Source of the DNA: Streptomyces gossypii
Lineage (GTDB): Bacteria; Actinomycetota; Actinomycetes; Streptomycetales; Streptomycetaceae
Length of the DNA: 64,000 nucleotides
Assembly (NCBI RefSeq): GCF_025165795.1
Contig: NZ_JAJAGO010000018.1
Location: 62,001-126,000 of the forward strand
Direction: 5' to 3'
Shown here one piece after another: positions 30,032-39,021 of this stretch (position 1 is its first letter; the number at the start of each line of letters is the position of its first letter). Below the pieces are notes generated by a model that had not been told where the DNA came from, searched no databases, and saw only the letters and a list, made by a program, of their open reading frames with translations. The translations under genes were made by a program, and so were the position numbers.

Positions 30032-31081
30032 ATGCACACGGGGGAAGAGCAGTACCGGGGCGAGGTTCCGCCCGAGATCAGGCGCACCGCGGACACGGCC
30101 CCCGCGCCCGCCGTACCGGACTCCGCCGCGCGGCGGGCCCGGCGGCGCCGGGTGCTCGGCTGGTGCGCGGCGCTGCTGCTGTTCCCCGTCAGCGTGCCGC
30201 TGGTGTTCCGCGGCATCGACGCCGACGGCGCCACTCCCATCCCCCAACTGCTCGCCTTCCTCCCCTGGTTCCTGGCCCCCGCCTGGCTGGCGCTGGCGCT
30301 GGCCGTACTGGGGCGGCGCTGGCTGGTGACGGTCTGGTCGGTGGCCGTGCTGGCGACGACGGGCTGGTTCATCCAGCCCTATGGTGCCGACGCGCCGCCG
30401 CCGCGGGAGCATCCGCCGACGGCCCGCTTCCGCGTGCTGACGGCGAACCTCCAGTACGGCCAGGCCACCGAGGCGCTGCTGCGGGAGGTCCAGCGGGAGC
30501 GGCCGCAGCTGGTTTCCGTACAGGAGTGCGAGAGCACGTGCGTCGAGGCGCTGCGCGGCGCCGAACTGCGGGAGGCCTACCCCCATCGGGTCATCACCGA
30601 GGCCGGCGGCGCGGGCGGCTCCGCCCTGCTGAGCACCTACCCGCTGCACACCCGGACACCGGTGCCCGGGCAGCTGACGATGCCCAGCGCCGTCGCGGAG
30701 ATAGGCGGCAGGGAGGTACGGATCCAGGTCGCGCACCCGATGCCGCCGGAACCCAGCTCGATGGGCGCCTGGAAGCGCGAACTGGGCAATCTGCGCGACT
30801 GGGCCGCACGCGGTGACCAGCCCCGGGTCATCGCGGGCGACTTCAACGCCACCCAGGACCATGCCGCGTTCCGGGACATCCTGGAGACCGGTCTGCGGGA
30901 CGCCGCCCGGCTCCAGGGCCAGTCCCGCACACCCACCTGGCCGACGGCCACCTCCCCGCCGCTGGGCGCGCAGATCGACCACGTACTGCTCAGCCGCCAC
31001 TTCGAGGCGGCCGACGCCCAGTTCCTCGACCTGCCGGGCTCCGACCACCGGGGCCTGCTGGTCGACCTCAAGATGTACTGA
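30032..31081 (+). CDS. Membrane-anchored endonuclease/exonuclease/phosphatase family protein
   Basis: 349 residues. Three N-terminal membrane helices (residues about 45-65, 72-98 and 102-120) are followed by an extracytoplasmic EEP domain: RVLTANLQYGQ (metal Asn), SVQEC (catalytic Glu), VIAGDFNAT (Asp/Asn pair), QIDHVLLS and the final GSDHRGLLVDL (catalytic His). The same layout is found in many Streptomyces surface nucleases and phosphodiesterases. The substrate (nucleic acid, phospholipid or inositol phosphate) is open. It is a single gene. Confidence 0.88.
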   Translation: MHTGEEQYRGEVPPEIRRTADTAPAPAVPDSAARRARRRRVLGWCAALLLFPVSVPLVFRGIDADGATPIPQLLAFLPWFLAPAWLALALAVLGRRWLVTVWSVAVLATTGWFIQPYGADAPPPREHPPTARFRVLTANLQYGQATEALLREVQRERPQLVSVQECESTCVEALRGAELREAYPHRVITEAGGAGGSALLSTYPLHTRTPVPGQLTMPSAVAEIGGREVRIQVAHPMPPEPSSMGAWKRELGNLRDWAARGDQPRVIAGDFNATQDHAAFRDILETGLRDAARLQGQSRTPTWPTATSPPLGAQIDHVLLSRHFEAADAQFLDLPGSDHRGLLVDLKMY

Positions 31082-31128
31082 CGGCGCGCAGGCCCCCGAC
31101 CGCGGCCCTTCGCGGCGCCTGACAGGCC

Positions 31129-32361
31129 CTAGCCGGGCGGTCCGGCGCTCAGGCGGGCCGCGCGGGACTGGAGGTAGCGGCGCTCCGGGAGGCTGAGTGC
31201 GAGGCGCGCCGCCTCGGTGTCGCCCGCGCGCTCCAGCAGGTGGCCGCGCGTTGCCGCGAGCCGGTGGTGCCCGGCCAGGTGCGGGTCCTCGTCCAGCCTC
31301 TCCAGCAGCGCCAGGCCGAACCGGGGACCGCGCACCATCGCGACGGCGACCGCATGGCTGAGAGAGACCATCGGGCCGGGCCAGAAGCGGTCGAGCAGGT
31401 CGTACAGGGCCAGGATCTGCGGCCAGTCGGTGCGCTCGGCATCCGCCGCCTCATCGTGGACCGCGGCGATCGCCGCCTGCACCTGGTAGGGCCCCAGTTC
31501 GAAGTGACGCAGGGCGTGCTCGACCAGCTCGACCCCCTCCTTGATGGCGGCCTGGTCCCACCTGCCGCGGTCCTGCGCGGCGAGCGGGATCAGCTCGCCG
31601 CCCGGCCCCGTACGGGCCGCCCGCCGCGCGTCGCTGAGCAGCATCAGTGCCAGCAGCCCGGTGACCTCCCCGTCGTCGGGGAGCAGCCGCCGTACGGCAC
31701 GCGTGAGGCGGATCGCCTCGCCGGAGAGGTCGGTGCGGTGCAGCTGTTCGCCGGCGGAGGCCGTGTAGCCCTCGTTGAAGATCAGGTAGAGCACCTGGAG
31801 GACGGCGTCCAGCCGCTCCGCGCGCTCCTTCGGGGGCGGTGTGCGAAAGCGGGCCCCGGCGGCCTTGACCCGCTGCTTGGCGCGGCTGATGCGCTGGGCC
31901 ATCGTCGCCTCGGGCACCAGGTAGGCACGGGCGATCTCCGCCGTCGTCAGTCCGCCGACCGCCCGCAGGGTGAGCGCGACCTGCGAGGGTGCGGACAGCT
32001 GCGGGTGGCAGCAGAGGAAGAGCAGGGTCAGGGTGTCGTCCTCGGACGGGGCGCGTGCCTCGCCGGGCGGCGGCGCCACGAAGTCGTCGCGCGGCGTCAT
32101 CGCGGCGGCCGTCTCCTCCCGGCGGCGCCGGGCCTCCTCGCTGCGCAGCTGGTCCGTCAGCCGCCGGGAGGCGACCCGGATCAGCCAGCCGCGAGGGTTC
32201 TCCGGTATGCCCTCGCCGCGCCACTGGACGGCGGCGGCGAGCAGCGCCTCCTGCACCGCGTCCTCGGCGGCGGAGAAGTGCCCGTAGCGGCGTACGAGCG
32301 CGCCGAGGACCTGCGGCGCGTGGCGGCGCAGCAGGTCCTCGGCTGGCGGCTGTCCGGTCAT
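31129..32361 (-). CDS. ECF42-like RNA polymerase sigma factor with long C-terminal TPR extension
   Basis: 410 residues. The sigma2 region is at residues about 8-75 (YGHFSAAEDAVQEALLAA, then PRGWLIRVASRRLTDQLR). The sigma4 region follows (LTLRAVGGLTTAEIARAYLVPEATMAQRISRAKQR). The remaining roughly 230 residues are a helical TPR-like extension (LNEG-like IFNEGYTASAG, then repeats to the end). This structure, together with the YciI/DGPF gene directly upstream, is the hallmark of the ECF42 group, which lacks an anti-sigma factor and is thought to be held by its own C-terminal part. It is transcribed with the YciI gene 39 bp upstream. Confidence 0.92.
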   Translation of the reverse strand: MTGQPPAEDLLRRHAPQVLGALVRRYGHFSAAEDAVQEALLAAAVQWRGEGIPENPRGWLIRVASRRLTDQLRSEEARRRREETAAAMTPRDDFVAPPPGEARAPSEDDTLTLLFLCCHPQLSAPSQVALTLRAVGGLTTAEIARAYLVPEATMAQRISRAKQRVKAAGARFRTPPPKERAERLDAVLQVLYLIFNEGYTASAGEQLHRTDLSGEAIRLTRAVRRLLPDDGEVTGLLALMLLSDARRAARTGPGGELIPLAAQDRGRWDQAAIKEGVELVEHALRHFELGPYQVQAAIAAVHDEAADAERTDWPQILALYDLLDRFWPGPMVSLSHAVAVAMVRGPRFGLALLERLDEDPHLAGHHRLAATRGHLLERAGDTEAARLALSLPERRYLQSRAARLSAGPPG

Positions 32362-32400
32362 CGTCCGCTCACTGTCCGGTCAGGCGCTGGGCTGGTCCGG

Positions 32401-32817
32401 TCACACATCGGCGGGCGGGCCGTCGGCGATCGGGTGGACGACCACCGGGTAGCGCGCCGCGCCCTCGGGGACCGGGCAGTCGCCGACGCGGGCGGCGATC
32501 TCGGTGGCCCGGTCGATGCTCTCGCATTCGAGTACCCAGTATCCGGCGAGGACCTCCTTGGTCTCTCCGTACGGCCCGTCCGAGACCACCGGCTGCCCGT
32601 CCCGGGTCCCGTTCACGAGCCGCGCCTGCGAGGGCTCGGCCAGCCCCTGCCCGTCGATGAGTTCACCGGATTCGGCGAGATCGTTGTTGACCGCGCCCAT
32701 GAACTCGAACATGGTCTTGAGGTCCGCCTCGGTCCACACCGGTCCGTCGGCGGACTTGGTGCCGCTCATGGCGTCGTAGTCGGACTGCCTGCCGAGAATC
32801 ATCAGCATGTACTTCAT
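32401..32817 (-). CDS. YciI/DGPF-domain protein
   Basis: 138 residues, ferredoxin-like YciI fold of the DGPF type. The conserved motif appears as VVSDGPYGETKEVLAGYWVLECES, where DGPY stands for DGPF. KYMLMILG opens the first strand. DGPF proteins are the usual targets and partners of ECF42 sigma factors, but their biochemical role is not known. The start is 52 bp from a good ECF42-type promoter. Confidence 0.9.
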   Translation of the reverse strand: MKYMLMILGRQSDYDAMSGTKSADGPVWTEADLKTMFEFMGAVNNDLAESGELIDGQGLAEPSQARLVNGTRDGQPVVSDGPYGETKEVLAGYWVLECESIDRATEIAARVGDCPVPEGAARYPVVVHPIADGPPADV

Positions 32818-32868
32818 GGTGGCGCTCCCTGTGCCGGTGACGCCCTTCGTGGGCGCCTCTCACAGGAA

Positions 32869-32897
32869 ACATCGGAACCGCGGCGGCCGCCTCGACA
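32869..32897 (-). promoter_or_regulatory. Putative ECF42-dependent promoter
   Basis: On the minus strand, TGTCGA (32892-32897) and CGATGT (32869-32874) are 17 bp apart, 52 bp before the YciI start. TGTCGA with a CGA-containing -10 is, to my knowledge, the motif reported for ECF42 targets, so the sigma factor probably drives its own operon. Confidence 0.6.
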
Positions 32898-33161
32898 TCC
32901 CGGACAGAAAACTTCTGAGTTTTTTCCGGGCGGACCGCCCAGGCGGGTCGCCCAGGCTGGTCACCCCGGCTGGCCACCTGGTCACGTACGTGCCCGCACC
33001 GCAGGGAGAGGAGGGCTGTTCCGTTGCTTTCCGACGATTTCCCTTCTCTGCCAGGTCCACCCCGGGGAGGGTGAAGTCGACCGGCCAGATCAGGCGAACA
33101 CGGGGGGTGTGCTCCACCTCCCCCTCACAGCCTTGGTGCATGCCCAGCAGAAGGCGGCGGG

Positions 33162-33300
33162 CGGTCGCACTTCGCCGAGCTGAAGGCCGACCCGGGGGCG
33201 CCGGGGCTGGAGAGCCTGCTGGCGTAGGTGAACAAGCTGGAGCGGGTGCGGCGGCTGGAGTGGCCCGCGGACTTGTTTGCGGACGTGTCGGCGGGGCCGA
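33162..33300 (+). pseudogene. Tn3-family transposase remnant
   Basis: The plus strand reads RSHFAELKADPGAPGLESLL, stop, then VNKLERVRRLEWPADLFADV. This looks like part of the N-terminal domain (DUF4158) of Tn3-family transposases, where a helix similar to KLxxVRxLGLPxDLF is typical. An in-frame TAG at 33223-33225 and loss of everything on both sides show that it is dead. The rest of the gap (32898-33341) has no gene I can support. Confidence 0.6.
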
Positions 33301-33341
33301 CCGCCCATCGACCAGGCATGCCGATTCAGGACCGGGGGCTT

Positions 33342-34316
33342 TCAGGCTCCGTGCGGTGAGTCCGATGAGCGTTGTTCTTCTTGCAGGGGAGCCTCCCAGG
33401 TGGCGGTAATGTCGCGGGCGACATCGCGTAGGAGGTCGATCAGCATGTCTGCGAGTGGTGTGAGGCTGGCGTCGGTTTTGGTCAGGGCGTAGAGCTGGCG
33501 GTAGGGCCTGGGGTGGGCCAGTTCGCGATGGGTGGTGCCGGGCGCATGGGTCAGGGCCAGGCGCGATACCAGAGCCACAGCGCTGCCTGTGCCGACGAGG
33601 GCCTGGACGACGTCGTAGGACTCGGTCTCGAACCGCACGGTGGGAGTGAAGCCGGCCACGCCGGCAGCGTCGTGGAACTGCTCGCGGGCGGCGTGGCCGG
33701 CCAGGATGGAAACCCACGATTCGTCGCGCAGTTGTTTCAGTCGCAGTTCGGTGTCCGCGGGCTGCCCGGTGGCCAGAGGGTGGTCGTCGGGGAGAACCAC
33801 GACCATCGGGTCCAGCAGGAGCGGGTGGGCGCGTAGGTGCGGGGGCGGCGCGAGCGGTGTGCCCCAGGAGGCGACGATGGCGAGGTCCAGGCGCCCTGCG
33901 CTGATCTCGTCCGCTCCGCGTCCGGACACCACGTCCACGACGGAGACGTCGGCGTCCGGATGGCGGTGCCGCAGGGCCGTCAGGGCGGGTGGCAGCAGGT
34001 GCAGGGCAGCCGCCTGGAAGGTTCCGATCCGCAGCCGTAGGGAGAGGTGACCGAGCAGTGCGGCCAGTTGCGCCTCGGCCTTGTCCGACGCCTCCTCCAC
34101 GGTTCGACCGTGGCAGGCGAGCAGCGCACCGGCCGCGGTGAGCGTTGCTCCGCGAGGACCACGACTGACCAGGGGCACCTGCCAGTCGCGCTCGGCCTTG
34201 ACCACCTGCTGTGTGACCGCCGCGGGCGTGAGCTGGAGGGCGTGAGCCGCCGCCGTCAAGGAGCCGTGCCGCTCGATCAACGCGAGAAGCCGGAGCTGTC
34301 CCGGGTCCACCACCAT
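33342..34316 (-). CDS. LysR-family transcriptional regulator
   Basis: 324 residues. The N-terminal winged helix reads LALIERHGSLTAAAHALQLTPAAVTQQVVKAE (residues about 10-42), and the periplasmic-binding-like effector domain spans about 90-300 (LRIGTFQAAALHLLPPALTAL, then DLAIVASWGTP). It is divergent from a LysE-type exporter at 34426, the standard arrangement in which the LysR protein activates the exporter when its substrate builds up (LysG/LysE, ArgP/ArgO). The C-terminal tail is Glu/Ser-rich and runs past the family norm. Confidence 0.92.
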   Translation of the reverse strand: MVVDPGQLRLLALIERHGSLTAAAHALQLTPAAVTQQVVKAERDWQVPLVSRGPRGATLTAAGALLACHGRTVEEASDKAEAQLAALLGHLSLRLRIGTFQAAALHLLPPALTALRHRHPDADVSVVDVVSGRGADEISAGRLDLAIVASWGTPLAPPPHLRAHPLLLDPMVVVLPDDHPLATGQPADTELRLKQLRDESWVSILAGHAAREQFHDAAGVAGFTPTVRFETESYDVVQALVGTGSAVALVSRLALTHAPGTTHRELAHPRPYRQLYALTKTDASLTPLADMLIDLLRDVARDITATWEAPLQEEQRSSDSPHGA

Positions 34317-34339
34317 TCACCAACCCTAACGCTGCACCC

Positions 34340-34361
34340 TTCTCTTTTAACTTCTCTTATA
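34340..34361. promoter_or_regulatory. AT-rich repeats in the lysR-lysE gap
   Basis: Direct repeats TTCTCTTTTA (34340-34349) and TTCTCTTATA (34352-34361), the second running into CTTATAAG, sit in the divergent gap. They are the only AT-rich part of the gap and probably contain a promoter and LysR contact sites. Confidence 0.4.
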
Positions 34362-34425
34362 AGTGCGGGAGAGGAAGCCTGGTGGTGCACCCATCGACTG
34401 CGACCCCTGGAAGGGTTCTCTCCCC

Positions 34426-35049
34426 ATGCCTACGCATGTGCCCGCTTTCATCGCCACCACATTGCTGCTGGCGATGCTGCCAGGCGCGAGTCAAGCCATG
34501 ATGATCCGGCAGGTTCTGGAAGGCGGGCAGCGCACATTCCGAGGCACGCTCGCGGGCAACGCCACCGGCTTCCTGCTGTGGTCCACGGCCGCCGCGGCCG
34601 GGCTGTCCGCTGCCCTGCTGGCCAGCCCGCACGCGTACGCGGTGCTCCGGATCGCAGGCGGCATCGTGCTGATGATCCTCGGGGTGAACACGCTGCGGAC
34701 CGCGCTCACCACCGCCTCCACCCGTCCGCCCCGCGAAGGCGGGCGCCGCACCGGCTTCGCGGGCGGATACCTCACCGGCCTGAGCACCAACCTCGGCAAC
34801 CCGAAGGCCGGCGTGTTCGCCGTCTCGGTGCTGCCCCAATTCGTGACGGCGAAGGGGCCGGTGTTCCTGTCGACCGTCGCCCTGGGAGCTCTGTGGGCGC
34901 TCGTCAGTGCCTCCTGGTACCTGTTGCTCACCTGGGCCGTCGGCCGAGGGCGCGCCTTGATATCGCGGCCGACTGTCCTGCGGGGGCTCAGTGTGACGAC
35001 CGGCCTCGTCCTGCTGGGGATGGGCGCCGCGGTGGCAGCGGGTGTCTGA
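34426..35049 (+). CDS. LysE/RhtB-family amino-acid exporter
   Basis: 207 residues from ATG 34426, the normal length for the family; the longer in-frame start at 34363 would add an unlikely polar tail. Six hydrophobic helices are visible. The LysE motif region PGASQAMMIRQVLEGGQRTFRGTLAGNATGF corresponds to the usual PGPxxxxxxxxxxxGxRxGxxxxxGxxxG, with PGA for PGP. GLSTNLGNPKAGVFAVSVLPQF is the other family mark. The substrate is unknown, perhaps an amino acid or homoserine lactone-like compound. Controlled most likely by the divergent LysR protein. Confidence 0.9.
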   Translation: MPTHVPAFIATTLLLAMLPGASQAMMIRQVLEGGQRTFRGTLAGNATGFLLWSTAAAAGLSAALLASPHAYAVLRIAGGIVLMILGVNTLRTALTTASTRPPREGGRRTGFAGGYLTGLSTNLGNPKAGVFAVSVLPQFVTAKGPVFLSTVALGALWALVSASWYLLLTWAVGRGRALISRPTVLRGLSVTTGLVLLGMGAAVAAGV

Positions 35050-35178
35050 GGGCCGGGCCGGTACTTCTTCCAGAGGCCGCCCTGCACGGCTGGTGGCGAC
35101 GAAGCACACCAAGACGGTCGCCCCGGCTCCACCGCCCACTCGGGCCCGGACAGATCCCCCGCGGGAGCGGGGAAGCCG

Positions 35179-35967
35179 ATGACGCACGCGATGGCACCGG
35201 ACGGAACCCGCGTCGCCTACCAGCTCCAGGGCCAGGGGACGCCGCTGGTCCTGCTGGCGGGCCAGGCCAACAACCACCACTGGTGGGACGCGACTCGCGC
35301 CGACTTCCACCCCGCTCGCAGCACCCTCACGCTCGACTACCGCGGCACCGGCGACAGCGACAAGCCCGACACCCCCTACAGCACCCAACTGTTCGCCCAG
35401 GACGTCATCGCCGTCCTCGACGAACTCGGCATCGACCGGGCCGACGTCTACGGCGCGTCCATGGGCGGACGGGTGGCCCAGCAGCTCGCGGCCCGCCACC
35501 CCCACCGGGTGGGCGCCCTGGTTCTCGGCTGCACCTCACCCGGCGGCCCGCACAGCGTCGAACGGGGCAACGACGTCCGCCAAGCCCTGGCGCAACCTCA
35601 GCCCGGAGCCGCGCGACAGGCCCTGCTGGAGCTGATGTACACCCCCCGGTGGCTCGCCTCCCATCCCGGCTCGCACCACACCCTCGGCGACCCCGCTATG
35701 CCTGCCCACGCCCGGCGCCACCACCTCGCGGCCAGCAACCGGCACGACGCCTGGGACATCCTGCCGGACATCAGCGCACCCACCCTGGTCGTCCACGGAA
35801 GCGACGACCTGCTCAACCCCACCGCCAACGCACACCTGCTCTCCGACCGCATCCCCAACGCCCGACTCCATCTGATCCCCGAAGCCCGGCACGCCTACTT
35901 CGAGGAGTTCCGCACCCACGCCAGCCCCCTCGTCCTGGACTTCCTCACCACCGCGTACGAGCCGTAA
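35179..35967 (+). CDS. Alpha/beta hydrolase (serine type)
   Basis: 262 residues. The nucleophile elbow YGASMGGRVAQQL carries Ser94. The acid is probably in VHGSDDLLNP and the His in EARHAYFEEF near the C-terminus. DYRGTGDSDKP precedes the elbow as in RsbQ-, 3-oxoadipate enol-lactonase- and BchO-like hydrolases. The oxyanion segment reads LLAGQANNHHWW rather than HG, which is unusual. It lies 129 bp downstream of the LysE gene in the same direction and may be co-transcribed. Confidence 0.85.
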   Translation: MTHAMAPDGTRVAYQLQGQGTPLVLLAGQANNHHWWDATRADFHPARSTLTLDYRGTGDSDKPDTPYSTQLFAQDVIAVLDELGIDRADVYGASMGGRVAQQLAARHPHRVGALVLGCTSPGGPHSVERGNDVRQALAQPQPGAARQALLELMYTPRWLASHPGSHHTLGDPAMPAHARRHHLAASNRHDAWDILPDISAPTLVVHGSDDLLNPTANAHLLSDRIPNARLHLIPEARHAYFEEFRTHASPLVLDFLTTAYEP

Positions 35968-36286
35968 GAGCCGGACCCCGCGCCCTGAAACCCTGGGCGC
36001 CGGACTCGGCGGCGCGGGCAGCTTGCCGCACTGTCCGGCTCCGCTCGGTGAGCCGGGTGCGGCGTACAGCGATCTCCCGCGCAGTCGCCAGCCCGTGGCT
36101 GTCGGCTGTCCTTGACCGGTCACTCATGCGAATCGGCCGGGTGCTCCCGGCCCTGCCCCTCGGCCGAAAGCGGACCATGCGTTCAGCGGGCCCCCAACTG
36201 CCCTTCATCTGGCGTTCGTGTCGGATCGATACGTTCCGGCTGCCCCGCAAGGCTTCGCGCCGGCAATGAGTGACCAGGAGGACAGA
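35968..36286. other. Intergenic stretch without a recognisable gene
   Basis: 319 bp between the hydrolase and the WXG-like operon. Open frames here are short and match no family I recognise. It must hold the promoter of the following three-gene operon; AGGAGG is seen at the end (36276-36281), but no clear -35/-10 pair. Confidence 0.4.
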
Positions 36287-36745
36287 GTGACATTCGACGA
36301 GGAGTGGGCGCAGCTGACGGCAGCCCACCAGTCACCCGGGTCCACGAGCATGCGGCTGAACGGCGGCGGAGGAGGCGGGGGCCACCCGAGCACGGGAGGC
36401 GGGCCGGGCGGGGGGAAGACCCTGAACGTGACGGAGTCCGTACTGCGGGGCAGGGCGGGCAAGGCCGAGACCGTGCGCGGGCAGTTCCTCAAGGCCGACG
36501 ACGAGGTGATGACGGAGACCGGGCAGGTGACCGGCTCCCTCAAGGGCTTCGCCACCGCCAAGGCGATCACCACCTTCCAGGAGCGCTGGAGGGACCAGAT
36601 GTCCTACGTGAAGGAGGAGTTCACCGGTACCGCGAAGGCACTGCGCAGCGGAGCGGACGCCTTCACGGCCGAGGACAAGAAGCGCGCACAGTCCCTCGGC
36701 GGCTCCAGGAGCAGCAGCGGCGGAAAGTCCGGGGGGAACCCGTGA
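36287..36745 (+). CDS. WXG100-like small helical protein (putative ESX/T7-type partner)
   Basis: 152 residues from GTG 36287, chosen for the AGGAGG six bases upstream; ATG 36266 is possible. After a Gly-rich N-terminal linker (residues about 25-50, GGGGGGG), a helical part reads LRGRAGKAETVRGQFLKADDEVMTETGQVTGSLKGFATAKAITTFQERWRDQMSYVKEEF. The W/F-x-G spacing and pairing with a larger helical protein resemble EsxA-like WXG100 partners. The C-terminus is Ser/Gly/Lys-rich. It overlaps the next gene by 4 bp (GTGA). Confidence 0.65.
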   Translation: MTFDEEWAQLTAAHQSPGSTSMRLNGGGGGGGHPSTGGGPGGGKTLNVTESVLRGRAGKAETVRGQFLKADDEVMTETGQVTGSLKGFATAKAITTFQERWRDQMSYVKEEFTGTAKALRSGADAFTAEDKKRAQSLGGSRSSSGGKSGGNP

Positions 36746-39021
36746 CCGGGCAGCTCACCTACACCGAGGTGAAGAACGTCGACCTCACCGCGCTCCGCGA
36801 AGCGGTCACCAAGTGGGGCCAGGCACCGGGAAAGTTCAGCCAGGTCGGGACGAACTTCAACACGGAGGTCGCCAAGGGGCTCGCCGACTCCAACTGGGAG
36901 GGCGAGACCGCCGACGCCGCGGAGCGCAGGTTCCGCAAGGTCCGGGCGCAGCTGACGGCGGCGGCGGAGGAGTCACGCCGGGTGCACTCCGTACTCAGCG
37001 AGGGAGTGGAGCAGTTCTCCCAGGCGAAGGGTGTGCTGGACGCCATCGAGAAGGAGTTGGAGGGCCACAAGTACCTCCGCCTGAACAAGGCGGACGGCTC
37101 CGTGTACCTCGATCTGCCGGACGACGAGGAGAAGCACCGCGCCTCGATGACGAAGTCCTACCAGGAGGCGTTCGCGGCCTACCGGGAGCGCACCCGCAAC
37201 GCGATCACCAAGGCGAACGAGGCGGACGCCGCGCTGGTGCAGGCCCTCACCGCGGATGTCAACGGCACGGCCCGCGGCTTCAACAGCGGCGCCTACAACA
37301 GCCTGGGCGAGGCCCGAAAGGCGGCCGCCGAGGATCTGCGGACCGTGCTGGACCTGGCCGGGATCGAACAGGGCAAGGTGACCTCCACGCAACTGGCGCA
37401 GATGAACGCCGTGCTGGCCCGGCACAGCCAGGACCCGCTGTTCGCCGAGCAGTTCGCCACCCGGCTCGGTCCGGAGAAGACCCTCCAGCTCTGGTACAAC
37501 GCCACGCACCCGAACAATCCGCTGTATCCCGACACGAAGATCGACGAGAAGGCGTGGTGGAAGACCGCCAAGAGCCTCCAGGAGTCCCTCGGCACGACGC
37601 TGGCCACCGCCTCGCACTCGGGCAGCCCGGAGATGAAGGAGTGGAAGCAGGAGGTCCTCCGGATGGGCCCGCAGCGGGTGGAGACCGGCGGCAGCAGCAA
37701 CCCGTACGGCTACCAGATCATGAGCAACCTGATGCGCTTCGGGAAGTACGAGTCGGGTTTCCTCACCAAGTACAGCGACGAACTCACCGCCTGGGACAAG
37801 AAGAACAACACCGAGGGGCGCCCCTACTGGGGTAACCAGGCCGACATCGGAGTGCTGAACCTGCACCACGGCAAGGGCGAGTACGACACCGGCCACGACC
37901 CCGTCACGGGCATGCTGGAGGCGCTGGGCCACAACCCTGAAGTCGCCACCGACTACTTCCGGCCCGACAAGGTGAACGGCCACCTGGACAGCGACGGCGA
38001 GCTCAACGACAACTTCAGGTACCTCACCACCGAGCGGGACTGGTTCTACACCGGCGACAACGGCAAGCCGATACCGATCGGCGGCCACGAGGCACTCGGA
38101 CACGCGCTCACCGCGGCGACGACGGGTTACGCCTGGGATGACGAGGCGCTCGCCAGCGGCGAGAACCGGCGCTCGGCCGCCACCGCGGACGTGATGGAGC
38201 AGGTCGTCCACACCTACGGCGGCGACGACGGCCCCAAGCTGCTCAACGAGCAGCCCGCGATGGCGGAAGCCCTGGGCGCCATGGGCGGGGCCTACGTGGA
38301 CGACCTCAACCGGGACCTGTCCGGCCTGGGCGAGACCAAGATGGGCGAGTACTTCCCGCCCGGATACAAGGGGCACGCCGAGTTCGGCCGCGAACAGGCG
38401 GTCGACTTCCTCAGCGTGCTCGGCCAGAACGAGACCTCGCACGGCCTCATGAACCAGGCGGAACACCTCTACACCCTGGGCCGGTTCGCCGAGAACCCTC
38501 CCTCCGAGGGGGACGAGAACTACGTGACGGGCAAGGGCGCGCTGCTGGCCGAGGCCGAGGCGCGCGGCATCCTCGACGCGTCCCGCATGCGGGCCATCGA
38601 AGCGCAGTACGGCGCCGACTCCGCGGCCGCGCAGGACGCCTATCTGAAATCCGACGACTGGCGGCGGGTGGGGATCAGCGCGGGAACGCCGGCGGCCCAG
38701 AACGTGCTGCTCAACATCGCGGGTAAATCAGGGCCCTGGGGGGTGGCCATCCCCATCGCCACGGGCGCGCTTGCCGAGTTCGGCAAGCAGTTCGGCGGGG
38801 AGACGCTGTTCGGCGGCGCGGATCTTCCGGAGAAACCCAACACGGAGGACATCTTCCAGATGGGTGAGCGCGACCTGGGCGGCACGGCGGAAAGGCACCT
38901 CCTGAATCAGGGGAGCGACACCGACGCGAACGGCACCCTGATCAGGGAACTCAAGAACGCCTATCTCGGATACGGGCCGGGAGCATCCGACCGCGAAGGC
39001 CAGGGACCGCACACAGGATGA
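36742..39021 (+). CDS. Large LXG/DUF6571-like protein of unknown function
   Basis: 759 residues from GTG 36742. The N-terminal 140 residues are a long-helix pair like LXG/WXG proteins (LTALREAVTKWGQAPGKFSQ, then DSNWEGETADAAERRFRKVR with the W-x-G). A second helical block ends about residue 230. The remaining about 530 residues are soluble, without signal peptide or membrane helices. They resemble Streptomyces proteins of the DUF6571 type (for example IGGHEALGHALTAATTGYAW, then AMAEALGAMGGAYVDDLNRD). The HEALGH segment is not a zinc-protease motif because the spacing is wrong. No toxin or nuclease domain is recognisable. It is co-translated with both neighbours. Confidence 0.75.
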   Translation: MTGQLTYTEVKNVDLTALREAVTKWGQAPGKFSQVGTNFNTEVAKGLADSNWEGETADAAERRFRKVRAQLTAAAEESRRVHSVLSEGVEQFSQAKGVLDAIEKELEGHKYLRLNKADGSVYLDLPDDEEKHRASMTKSYQEAFAAYRERTRNAITKANEADAALVQALTADVNGTARGFNSGAYNSLGEARKAAAEDLRTVLDLAGIEQGKVTSTQLAQMNAVLARHSQDPLFAEQFATRLGPEKTLQLWYNATHPNNPLYPDTKIDEKAWWKTAKSLQESLGTTLATASHSGSPEMKEWKQEVLRMGPQRVETGGSSNPYGYQIMSNLMRFGKYESGFLTKYSDELTAWDKKNNTEGRPYWGNQADIGVLNLHHGKGEYDTGHDPVTGMLEALGHNPEVATDYFRPDKVNGHLDSDGELNDNFRYLTTERDWFYTGDNGKPIPIGGHEALGHALTAATTGYAWDDEALASGENRRSAATADVMEQVVHTYGGDDGPKLLNEQPAMAEALGAMGGAYVDDLNRDLSGLGETKMGEYFPPGYKGHAEFGREQAVDFLSVLGQNETSHGLMNQAEHLYTLGRFAENPPSEGDENYVTGKGALLAEAEARGILDASRMRAIEAQYGADSAAAQDAYLKSDDWRRVGISAGTPAAQNVLLNIAGKSGPWGVAIPIATGALAEFGKQFGGETLFGGADLPEKPNTEDIFQMGERDLGGTAERHLLNQGSDTDANGTLIRELKNAYLGYGPGASDREGQGPHTG

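Noticed and set aside
34047-36269. A 740-codon plus-strand frame across the LysE and hydrolase genes
   Set aside because: It overlaps LysR, LysE and hydrolase genes in another frame and shows no domain; codon bias favours the annotated frames.
38080-38130. HEALGH in the large WXG-like protein as a zinc-metalloprotease motif
   Set aside because: The second His is one residue too far for HExxH, and no third ligand motif is evident.
36742-39021. Polymorphic toxin with immunity gene
   Set aside because: No C-terminal toxin domain, no PT linker and no small immunity gene; the downstream gene is a lipoprotein.
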